Shown: piece after piece, positions 6,967 to 13,206 of the stretch
Numbering within the stretch: position 1 is the stretch's first letter
Layout: every line of letters starts with the position of its first letter
DNA from: Chloroflexota bacterium
GTDB taxonomy: Bacteria; Chloroflexota; UBA6077; JADZDV01
Direction of reading: 5' to 3'
NCBI GenBank assembly: GCA_020850915.1
Contig: JADZDV010000583.1
Coordinates: 1-17,416, forward strand
DNA: 17,416 bases
The notes under the pieces: model-generated
Told to the model about the DNA's origin: nothing
Database searches by the model: none
The model's input: only the letters and a program-made list of their open reading frames with translations
Position numbers and translations under genes: made by a program

Positions 6967-7020
6967 TCATGAACGAGCGAGCGCCCCCGGAGCTCGCGGA
7001 ACGGAAGTGACGAGGCGGCC

Positions 7021-7701
7021 TTGCGAAACAGGCGGGAGATGGATCCCGAGATCCGCGACGCGTACGAGAGCGCCCCGGGCTGGCGGGAGCGGCTTGGCGA
7101 GGCATGGTCGCGACTGACGGCGAGCCTGGGGGCGTCCAACCACGCGCAGGCTGTGCCGATGGACCGCTACCATGGCAGCGGTGCGCCAGTGGCGCCGTAC
7201 GGCACGCGCAGGGTTCGGAGCCGCGCGGTGCAGAGCGGCCAGCGCACGACGGTGACGGCCGCGGCGATCTTCGTCCTCGTCCTGGTGTTCGCCGTGCTCG
7301 CCTGGTTCCTGATCCAGAGCTTCCAGCCCCGGTCTGCCAGCAACACGCAACCAGCGCCAGCGCCCACGGCCGCCGCGAAACCGGTCGGGCCCGTCGCTCC
7401 CGAGGCGAGCGCCTCACCCCTCGTGGTCCTGCCGACCGCGGCGCCTGGCGGCAGCGCACGGGCGACCCCTTCACCCGCGGCCACCAGAGCTCCCGAAGAG
7501 CCAGCGCCAAACGCCGCCCCGCCTGGCCCGCCCGCGCCTACCGCGACCAGCCCAGCTCAGCGGATCTACGAGGTGAGAGCCGGGGATACGCTCGGCAAGA
7601 TCGCCGCCCAGTACGGCACGACGGTCGAGGCCATCGCCCGTGAGAACGGCATCAGCGACCCAACCAAGCTGAGTATCGGCCAGAAGCTCCGCATTCCGTA
7701 G
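7021..7701 (+). CDS. membrane-anchored LysM-domain protein
   Basis: A 226-residue protein. Residues 1-75 are a charged cytoplasmic N-terminus. Residues ~76-98 are one membrane helix (TVTAAAIFVLVLVFAVLAWFLI). Residues ~100-180 are a Pro/Ala/Thr-rich linker. The last ~45 residues form a LysM domain: YEVRAGDTLGKIAAQYG, then VEAIARENGI and LSIGQKLRIP. LysM binds N-acetylglucosamine-containing glycans, so this end should contact peptidoglycan outside the membrane. No catalytic domain is present, so a scaffold or wall-tethering role is inferred. I kept the TTG at 7021 because GAGG lies 5 nt upstream; an ATG at 7039 would remove six residues and changes nothing functionally. Confidence 0.88.
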   Translation: MRNRREMDPEIRDAYESAPGWRERLGEAWSRLTASLGASNHAQAVPMDRYHGSGAPVAPYGTRRVRSRAVQSGQRTTVTAAAIFVLVLVFAVLAWFLIQSFQPRSASNTQPAPAPTAAAKPVGPVAPEASASPLVVLPTAAPGGSARATPSPAATRAPEEPAPNAAPPGPPAPTATSPAQRIYEVRAGDTLGKIAAQYGTTVEAIARENGISDPTKLSIGQKLRIP

Positions 7702-7716
7702 GCGACCCCTGTCGCC
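7701..7716 (+). terminator. small hairpin overlapping the LysM gene stop codon
   Basis: ggcgac and gtcgcc form a 6-bp stem with a 4-nt loop (ccct), starting in the TAG stop. No T-run follows. Weak support for termination. Confidence 0.25.
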
Positions 7717-7854
7717 ACGAGAATGCAGCGCCCCGGTGGGTCAGGCACCACCGCTCTCGCGTCAACGGAATGGCGACACCACACCTATCATCCCGAGCAT
7801 CACTCTGCCATCCTGACCGCCCCCTTGTTTCCTGAGCGCCCCCCTTGTCTTCCT

Positions 7855-7874
7855 GAGCGCCAGCGAAGGATCAC
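7855..7874 (+). repeat. inverted repeat, left arm
   Basis: gagcgccagcgaaggatcac is the exact reverse complement of 8010-8029. A partial extra copy (cctgagcgcc) lies just upstream at about 7831. The sequence resembles a short intergenic repeat seen in many environmental bacterial genomes. Confidence 0.8.
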
Positions 7875-7921
7875 GCAGTTGTGAACCACCCTATCGGAGT
7901 CGACCATTCCGTGAACCGTAG

Positions 7922-7938
7922 GGTGGGTTCTGCCCACC
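7922..7938 (+). repeat. hairpin inside the inverted-repeat pair
   Basis: ggtggg and cccacc flank a 5-nt loop (ttctg). A related sequence in the opposite sense (accaccctat) lies at about 7885, so several foldings are possible. Confidence 0.5.
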
Positions 7939-8009
7939 ACCTCCGAATTGACGAGGAGCGCGCTACGATTGATCGGCTGGTCCGGCGCCATCTAACAGTC
8001 TCTTACCGG

Positions 8010-8029
8010 GTGATCCTTCGCTGGCGCTC
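8010..8029 (-). repeat. inverted repeat, right arm
   Basis: Exact reverse complement of 7855-7874 over 20 nt. It is followed by 'gatgacagg', linking this repeat to the 'ggatgaca' family at the start of the window. Confidence 0.8.
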
Positions 8030-8159
8030 GTGATGACAGGTTGTGTCGGGATGACATCGGCCATGGGGCTGGCCGCCCCGGGACGGCTGGGGAGAATGCG
8101 AACGGCCCGGGAGCTTACGCCCGCGGGCCGCTCTGTGGATCGCTGTTACCTTCCGAGGA

Positions 8160-9665
8160 TCAGCCCGGCTGGAAGCCCCAGGTCAGGTCGGAGGCCGGGA
8201 GCTGGTTCGGGCGATTGATCCAGAGCGGGCGGCAGGGGTTGTACTGCCGGTAGAAGTTCGAGCCCTGCATCTGAGCGTCCAGGTCTGGCGGCAGGTTGTT
8301 GCCGGTGATGACGCTCTTGAACCAGTCCGCCAGCAGGATACGCTGGGTGATGCGCGTGGTGCCGTCGAAGTGCATGATGCCGCGCTGGTACCGCTGATAG
8401 ATGAAGTTCGCGTTGTTCGGGTCCACCCGCGGCGCACTGGTTGGCACACCCCAGATCTCAAGGTTCAGCAGCGGGAGCAGATCGGGATTGCCGCGACTGC
8501 CCTCGAAAGCATCCTCGAGTCGGACGGTGTTCTGGAACGTGCTGAAGAAGCGTACCGGCTGTGAGTTAAACGTCTCGGGCGCGTTCGCCCGGACGAAGTC
8601 GATGATCGCCTGACCGTAGTTCGGCGAGCCAGCCACCGGCGCTGAGGTTGCCAGGTTCCGGTCGAACGAGGGGAAGGTCGAGAAGTTGATCTGATCGACA
8701 GGCATGAGACCCGGGTCGAGCAGGTTCATGGTGCGCGCCGAGCCCGCCTGAGCCAGAGCGTCCATGAAGGCTTGTGCCGCGTCATCGTAGCCGCGGGGGA
8801 TGACCCGGCCAGTAGGGCTGATCTGGACGATGAGGCCCTGGAAGAACTGGGACTGGAAGCCCAGGAACATGATGGTCCGGGAGACTGGCAGGCCGAACGT
8901 CCGCTCGGCGCCACGGTGTGCGAAGTAGTTCCAGATCAGGTCGTTGTCGATGCGGTAGCCGGTCGCCGAGAAGTAGCGGTTGTCGTGGAGCACCGCCGGC
9001 GCGCCAGTCGGGGCGGGGCACGTGCCAGTCCCGCCGGTCTGCTGAACTGGCTGCGTCGGGGCCTTTACTGGCGTCGCGGTTGGTAGCGGGGCGGGGCTGC
9101 TGCTGCCCCCGCCGCCGTTGTCGCCGCCGTTATCCCCGCCATTGTCACAGTTCCCGTTGTCCCCGCCGTTGTCCCCGCCGTTATCGCCCCCGTTATCGCC
9201 GCCGTTGTCCCCACCATTGTCGCCGCCGTTGTCCCCCTCGTTGTCGCCGCCATTGTCCCCGCCATTGTCCCCCTCGTTGTCGCCGCCGTTGTCGCCATCG
9301 TTGTCCGCGGCGAGCACGGAGGCGAAGGTGATCCTTGGCAGACTGAACGCTACCGTGCCGGTGGAAGGAGCGTAGCTGCAGTTGTTGTTATCATCCCCGC
9401 CATTATCCCCGCCGTTGTCCCCACCGTTGTCGCCGCCGTTGTCCCCACCGTTGTCCCCGCCGTTATCGCCACTGTTGTCCCCGCCGTTATCGCCACTGTT
9501 GTCGGCGCCGAGCGGCGCCGCCTTCGCAACGCTGGAGCTCTGCCTGGAGGCAACCTGCTTTGGACCGGGCTCGCTCACGGAGCGCAGGACACCCAGGGCC
9601 ATGGCGCCAACGAGCACGCCAACGACCAGCAAGCGCGTGAGAACGGACATACGCCGCTGTATCAA
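8160..9665 (-). CDS. secreted Gly-Asp-Asn repeat protein with LGFP-like C-terminal region
   Basis: A 501-residue exported protein. Residues 1-32 carry a signal peptide or signal anchor (RRMSVLTRLLVVGVLVGAMALGV). Two blocks of a four-residue repeat, mostly DNGG with DNSG/DNEG/DNDG variants, occupy about 55-92 (9 units) and 121-187 (about 16 units). A 28-residue insert with CSYAPSTGTVAFSLP separates them. After a Pro/Thr linker, residues ~228-290 (YFSATGYRIDNDLIWNYF, RTFGLPVSRTIMFLGF) resemble LGFP-type modules common in Chloroflexota secreted proteins. The remaining ~210 residues are unassigned but end in a compact Trp/Tyr-rich segment. Cysteines are at 96, 173, 216 and 478. I chose the TTG at 9665 because ggagg lies 6 nt upstream on this strand; the next in-frame ATG (9650) has that site 20 nt away. 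The acidic repeats may bind cations; function is otherwise unknown. Confidence 0.8.
   Translation of the reverse strand: MIQRRMSVLTRLLVVGVLVGAMALGVLRSVSEPGPKQVASRQSSSVAKAAPLGADNSGDNGGDNSGDNGGDNGGDNGGDNGGDNGGDNGGDDNNNCSYAPSTGTVAFSLPRITFASVLAADNDGDNGGDNEGDNGGDNGGDNEGDNGGDNGGDNGGDNGGDNGGDNGGDNGNCDNGGDNGGDNGGGGSSSPAPLPTATPVKAPTQPVQQTGGTGTCPAPTGAPAVLHDNRYFSATGYRIDNDLIWNYFAHRGAERTFGLPVSRTIMFLGFQSQFFQGLIVQISPTGRVIPRGYDDAAQAFMDALAQAGSARTMNLLDPGLMPVDQINFSTFPSFDRNLATSAPVAGSPNYGQAIIDFVRANAPETFNSQPVRFFSTFQNTVRLEDAFEGSRGNPDLLPLLNLEIWGVPTSAPRVDPNNANFIYQRYQRGIMHFDGTTRITQRILLADWFKSVITGNNLPPDLDAQMQGSNFYRQYNPCRPLWINRPNQLPASDLTWGFQPG
9105..9305 (-). repeat. 12-nt tandem repeat block 2 (encodes DNGG units)
   Basis: About 16 copies of a 12-nt unit of type ggcgacaacggg, with synonymous third-position changes, inside the minus-strand gene. 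Unit length is a multiple of 3, so copy-number changes keep the frame. Confidence 0.85.
9390..9503 (-). repeat. 12-nt tandem repeat block 1 (encodes DNGG/DNSG units)
   Basis: Nine copies of the same 12-nt unit as block 2, separated from it by 84 nt of non-repeat coding sequence. Confidence 0.85.
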
Positions 9666-9885
9666 CTCTCTCCTCCATCTACCAGAGCGCAAGCAAGTAC
9701 AGGCGGCTTCGGCGCACCGCTCGACGAAGCCCCACCGCCGTGGCGGCCGAACTGGAGGCTCGGGGATCCCCCATCGATGCGCACCGAGCACCAGCCAGAA
9801 GCGAAGGCATTTCCGGTGTTTCAAACGCTACTGGAGAGCGACGCAGCCCACATGGGCACAGCGGCTCCGCTGTAACGCAACGCCG

Positions 9886-9891
9886 ATTGTA
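9886..9891 (-). promoter_or_regulatory. possible -10 box (TACAAT) for the GDN-repeat gene
   Basis: attgta on the plus strand reads TACAAT on the minus strand, about 220 nt upstream of the TTG start. No clear -35 box was seen. Confidence 0.3.
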
Positions 9892-10116
9892 CTCCCTAAC
9901 GAGTCGTTCTTTGGACGGCCTCGCGATGACGAGGGTTACAATCCAGTCTCAGCCCGCCGGCCACGACACCCGTCTGCTGCCTGCCCGTTCGTGCTCGTTA
10001 TGGGGACGTTCCCCGTGAATTGCGCGGCGCCATGATCCGGGTCGCGGTGCCGAATGGCCCGAGCGTCGCGATGAGGCGCATGACGCTCCGACCAGAGGCT
10101 CAGGCTGACCCTGCGA

Positions 10117-10147
10117 TTGGCGCGTCCGGTCCGTCCGGCGCTACAAT
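10117..10147 (+). promoter_or_regulatory. promoter of tRNA-Thr
   Basis: TTGGCG (10117-10122) and TACAAT (10142-10147) are 19 nt apart. The -10 box ends 16 nt before the mature tRNA 5' end, leaving a short leader to be removed by RNase P. Confidence 0.5.
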
Positions 10148-10163
10148 CCGGCCTCACTCAGAC

Positions 10164-10235
10164 GCCGATGTAGCTCAGAGGTAGAGCAGCCGCCTCGTAA
10201 GCGGCAGGTCGTCGGTTCGAATCCGACCATCGGCT
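10164..10235 (+). tRNA. tRNA-Thr (anticodon CGT)
   Basis: A full cloverleaf can be drawn. The acceptor stem GCCGATG pairs with CATCGGC without mismatch. The D arm is GCTC/GAGC, and the anticodon stem GCCGC/GCGGC holds the loop CTCGTAA, giving anticodon CGT (reads ACG, Thr). The variable loop AGGTC is of normal size. The T arm GTCGG/CCGAC holds TTCGAAT. The discriminator is T, and the 3' CCA is not encoded (CCG follows). The ACG codon should be common in a GC-rich genome such as this. Confidence 0.95.
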
Positions 10236-10636
10236 CCGTCGGTCCCGATTCACGTTGGATCCGCGGCAGGTCCGTCTCCGTTGCCCCCGCGCAGCCAGTC
10301 GCGAATGGGCCAAGATATCGGTAGCGTCGAAGCGGTATTCACCGGTTAAAACGAGTTGCTTGCCAGCGGCCGGACTGATACGCTGGGCGAGACGAAGACG
10401 AGAACCAGCGCCCTTTCAGCAATCAGGACCAGCGACCGCACACACCTGTCGTTCCACACACTCAGCACGCCCTGGTTTACGCCGACGGCGCGCGTCTGCC
10501 GCGTGCCGTGCCGGCGAGCGGGACGGTGCAGGGATCGAGCGTCTGTCCGCGACTCATGCGACGCATCGTTCTTTACGTCTCTGTGAGCCGTCGTGGGTCT
10601 GGCCGTTGCTATACTGACGGTGTTGGGGAGCCACCG
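10236..10636. other. 401-nt gene-poor region between tRNA-Thr and rplI
   Basis: I see no gene here. In many bacteria rpsF, ssb and rpsR precede rplI; none of them is present. The only signal is a -10-like box before rplI. The plus-strand open frames do not look like protein and have no ribosome site. Confidence 0.5.
10610..10615 (+). promoter_or_regulatory. -10 box (TATACT) of rplI
   Basis: TATACT lies 21 nt before the rplI ATG, giving a very short leader that still includes the ggggag ribosome site at 10625-10630. No good -35 match is seen. Confidence 0.5.
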
Positions 10637-11083
10637 ATGAAGATTCTGCTCGGCAAGGACGTCGCGGGTCTGGGTAAGGCTGGCGAGATCAAAGAAGTGG
10701 CGGATGGCTACGCCCGCAACTTCCTGCTACCCCGCCGACTGGCGGTTCCGGCCACCGAGGGGGTGCTAAGGCAGGTTGCCGACCGGAAGGCAAACCAGGA
10801 CCGCAAGCAGGCTGCCGAGGAGCGCAAGACGCAAGATCTGGCGGTCAGACTGGCCGAGTCCCCGCTGGTCATCAAGGCCAGAGTCGGTAGCCAGGGGCGA
10901 CTGTACGGCTCCATCACCGCCGCTGACGTGGCCGACGCGTTGAGCCACGCCTTGAAGGAAGAGATCGATAAGCGGCGGGTGGAGCTCGTCGAGCCGATTC
11001 GCACCATCGGGTCGCACGAAGCGACCATCAGACTGGCCCGGAACGTCACCGCTCGGTTCAAACTCGACGTTCAGGCCGAGTAG
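10637..11083 (+). CDS. rplI: 50S ribosomal protein L9
   Basis: A 148-residue protein of normal L9 length. The N-terminal rRNA-binding domain carries the family signature [21 protein letters not shown] long central helix follows (from about 53, rich in Lys/Glu/Arg), then a C-terminal domain with [19 protein letters not shown] and a final beta strand. L9 binds 23S rRNA domain V near the L1 stalk and helps hold the reading frame. ggggag stands 6 nt before the ATG, and a TATACT box lies just upstream. dnaB follows 39 nt later, the conserved rplI-dnaB order of many bacteria. Confidence 0.97.
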   Translation: MKILLGKDVAGLGKAGEIKEVADGYARNFLLPRRLAVPATEGVLRQVADRKANQDRKQAAEERKTQDLAVRLAESPLVIKARVGSQGRLYGSITAADVADALSHALKEEIDKRRVELVEPIRTIGSHEATIRLARNVTARFKLDVQAE

Positions 11084-11095
11084 CCGAGGCTCTCA

Positions 11096-11110
11096 GGCTC
11101 CCACGGAGCC
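11096..11110 (+). other. small hairpin between rplI and dnaB
   Basis: ggctcc and ggagcc pair over 6 bp around a 3-nt loop (cac). It may lower read-through into dnaB or mask the GGAG at 11105; no T-run follows. Confidence 0.3.
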
Positions 11111-11122
11111 GCCCCACGCGCC

Positions 11123-12478
11123 ATGGCCATCGACGACCTGGTCCCAGAGTCCGCACCGCTCGTCGCCCCACCCTACGATGTCGAGCAGGAAGAGGCGATT
11201 CTCGGCTCAGTGCTGCTCGACCCGGAGTCGCTCGGCCTCATCGCCCACACGCTGAAACAAGAGCACTTCTACCGCGAACGGAACGGCGAACTGTTCGCTG
11301 CCATGATGGCGCTCTACGACCGTCGGGCGAAGATCGACGTCCTGACCGTCTGCGACGAGCTCGGCCAGCGCGGCTCGCTCGACCGGGTCGGCGGGCAGCA
11401 GTACATCTGGACCCTCTACGGCGCCGTGCCGACATCCCTGCACGTCGAGCAGTACGCCGAGAACGTCGTGCGCATGGAGTTCATGCGACGCCTGATCACA
11501 GCCGGACAGGAGATCGTCCGGCTGGGCTACCGGGACGCGGAGAGCTCGCAGAGGACGCTCGAACGGGCGGAGCGCCTGTTGCTGGACGCCGCGAGCGGCC
11601 AGGGGTCACGCGATTTCTCGTCCCTGGCCGATATCCTCAGCGAGTACATGGACAGTCTCGCCGCCCTCGAGGGCGACGAGGACCGGCTCCGGTTCGGCCT
11701 GCCGACCGGCTTCATCGATCTTGACAAACTGCTCGGCGGCCTGCAGCGCGGAAACCTGGTGATCCTCGCCGCCCGACCGGCCATGGGTAAGACCAGCCTG
11801 GCACTCAACGTCGCCGCCCAGGCGGCGATCAAGAGCCGCGCCCGGGTTGCCATGTTCAGCCTGGAGATGTCCAAGCACGAGCTGGCCGCGCGCCTGCTCT
11901 CCACGGAATCCGGCGTCGATTCGACCCGCCTGCGCGGCGGTCACCTGAATCAGACAGAACTGGCGCGCCTGAGCAATGCCCTGGCCACTCTGAGCGAGAC
12001 GGAGTTCTACATCGACGACACAGCCGGTATCGCCATCTCCGAGCTGCGCTTCAAGGCGAAACGACTCGCGTCGTTCACCAACGTCGATTTGATCGTGTTG
12101 GACTACCTGCAGTTGGTCCAGGGCACCAAGTCCGACAACCGGGTGCAGGAGATCTCAGAGATCTCGCGCTCGCTGAAGAACCTCGCGTTGGAGCTGCACC
12201 TGCCCGTGCTTGCGCTCTCACAGCTTTCCCGCGCGGTGGAGTCGCGCACGCCGAGAATCCCCCAGCTCTCCGACCTCCGCGAATCCGGCAGCATCGAGCA
12301 GGACGCGGACGTCGTGCTCTTTATCTACCGCGACGACTACTATAATAAGGACAGCGAGCAGAAGGGCATCGCGGAGATTCACGTCGCCAAGCACCGCAAC
12401 GGCCCGACCGGCGAGGTGCGCCTGCTGTTCAACGACCGGAACACTCGGTTCCTGAATCTCCAGGCCGACCGCGAGTGA
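11123..12478 (+). CDS. dnaB: replicative DNA helicase DnaB
   Basis: A 451-residue hexameric helicase that unwinds DNA at the replication fork. The N-terminal domain (to ~150) begins with PPYDVEQEEAILGSVLLDPE, the usual DnaB opening. After a linker, the RecA-like domain starts with GLPTGFIDLDKLLGGLQRGNL (192-212). It has Walker A AARPAMGKTS (216-225), MFSLEMSKHELAARLL, Walker B LIVLDYLQLV (323-332), PVLALSQLSRAVESR, and the arginine-finger segment VAKHRNGPTGEV. Length is normal and no intein interrupts the P-loop, a frequent intein site in this gene. The stop overlaps the next start by 4 nt (GTGA), so it is coupled to the DnaD-like gene. The nearest upstream GGAG is 14 nt from the ATG, so the ribosome site is weak. 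Confidence 0.97.
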   Translation: MAIDDLVPESAPLVAPPYDVEQEEAILGSVLLDPESLGLIAHTLKQEHFYRERNGELFAAMMALYDRRAKIDVLTVCDELGQRGSLDRVGGQQYIWTLYGAVPTSLHVEQYAENVVRMEFMRRLITAGQEIVRLGYRDAESSQRTLERAERLLLDAASGQGSRDFSSLADILSEYMDSLAALEGDEDRLRFGLPTGFIDLDKLLGGLQRGNLVILAARPAMGKTSLALNVAAQAAIKSRARVAMFSLEMSKHELAARLLSTESGVDSTRLRGGHLNQTELARLSNALATLSETEFYIDDTAGIAISELRFKAKRLASFTNVDLIVLDYLQLVQGTKSDNRVQEISEISRSLKNLALELHLPVLALSQLSRAVESRTPRIPQLSDLRESGSIEQDADVVLFIYRDDYYNKDSEQKGIAEIHVAKHRNGPTGEVRLLFNDRNTRFLNLQADRE

Positions 12479-13206
12479 GTGCGCCATCGACGTTCCCGGG
12501 TTTTCCGGACCGCCTGAGCTACATCCCGCTGCCAGCCCCGTTCTTCGGCCAACTGCTGCGGGAGATCGACGACCTGGCGGAGCTCAAAGTCTGCCTCCAC
12601 ATCTGGCGGCTGCTCCAATCCCAGCGACAGCCGCCGCGCTTCGTGCGCCGCGCCGCGCTGGCCGCCGACCGCGGGCTGCTGCTCGCGATTCGCCGCCCGA
12701 GCGAGGACGCTCACCAGACGCTCGACGCGGCCCTGGAGCAAGCGGTGGAGCGCGGTGTCCTGCTGCGCCTGAACGTCACGACCGAAGGGCGGGAGGAAAC
12801 GCTTTTCTTCCTCCACATGCCGGCCAATCGAGTGCTGATCGATCGAGTCCAGCGCGGGGAGGCCTGGCTTGGTCCGTTCGAGCCAATCCCGGCGACGATG
12901 ATCCCCGAGTCGCTGCCGCGCCCCGGCATCTACGAGCTGTACGAGCAGAATGTCGGCCTCCTGACGCCGCTGATCGCCGAGGAGCTGCGGGAGGCGGAGC
13001 TGCGCTACCCGCCCGAGTGGGTCGAGGCCGCCTTCCGCGAGGCCGTCTCGTACAATAAGCGCAACTGGCGGTACATCCGCGGCATCCTCGAGCGGTGGGA
13101 GTCGCAAGGCAGAGGTGAGCATGGAGAAGCTCGGCGACGTACTGGGCCGCCTGAAGACGTCTCCCGGTTCTATGAGGGCATCGCTCGCGGCCGCATCAAG
13201 CGCTGA
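12475..13206 (+). CDS. DnaD-domain primosome protein
   Basis: A 243-residue protein. The N-terminal part (about 14-125) fits a winged-helix domain (LAELKVCLHIWRLL, LDAALEQAVERGVLLRL). Residues ~152-212 match the DnaD/DnaB(Bsu) C-terminal domain: YELYEQNVGLLTPLIAEELREAE, then YPPEWVEAAFREAVSYNKRNWRYIRGILERW, with the Y-x(3)-IG-like motif as YEQNVG and the terminal W. In Firmicutes such proteins bind DNA and act in loading the replicative helicase at oriC and stalled forks; the neighbours here, helicase and loader, support the same role. The basic tail (218-243) is encoded in the overlap with the next gene. The GTG start overlaps the dnaB stop. I give no symbol because dnaD and the unrelated Bacillus dnaB are easily confused. 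Confidence 0.88.
   Translation: MSAPSTFPGFPDRLSYIPLPAPFFGQLLREIDDLAELKVCLHIWRLLQSQRQPPRFVRRAALAADRGLLLAIRRPSEDAHQTLDAALEQAVERGVLLRLNVTTEGREETLFFLHMPANRVLIDRVQRGEAWLGPFEPIPATMIPESLPRPGIYELYEQNVGLLTPLIAEELREAELRYPPEWVEAAFREAVSYNKRNWRYIRGILERWESQGRGEHGEARRRTGPPEDVSRFYEGIARGRIKR

Larger units (their letters stand above)
7702..8159. other. 458-nt intergenic region with repeats, no gene
   Basis: This region separates the plus-strand LysM gene from the minus-strand GDN-repeat gene, so it is where the two converging transcripts end. It holds a perfect 20-bp inverted repeat pair, an inner hairpin at 7922-7938 and further 'ggatgaca' cores near 8033-8053. Short open frames here show no coding character. 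Confidence 0.6.
9666..10163. other. 498-nt gene-poor region upstream of the GDN gene and of the tRNA
   Basis: It lies between two divergent units and should contain both promoters. TACAAT occurs on the minus strand at 9886-9891 and on the plus strand at 9937-9942 and 10142-10147. I see no convincing gene: the open frames crossing it are Arg/Pro/Ser-rich and lack ribosome sites. Confidence 0.5.

Noticed and set aside
6969..7010. A 13-codon ATG frame between the TACACT box and the LysM gene, considered as a leader peptide.
   Set aside because: A transcript from that -10 box would begin at or after its ATG, there is no ribosome site, and no regulatory residues stand out.
9105..9503. Regularly repeated 12-nt units, considered as a CRISPR-like array.
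   Set aside because: Units are contiguous without unique spacers, and they encode an in-frame peptide repeat within a secreted protein.
10032..10193. A frame starting MIRVAVPNG, which resembles the first residues of HisG, running into tRNA-Thr.
   Set aside because: Similarity stops after about nine residues, the frame ends inside the tRNA, and such a short match can occur by chance. At most a tiny hisG relic, which I cannot support.
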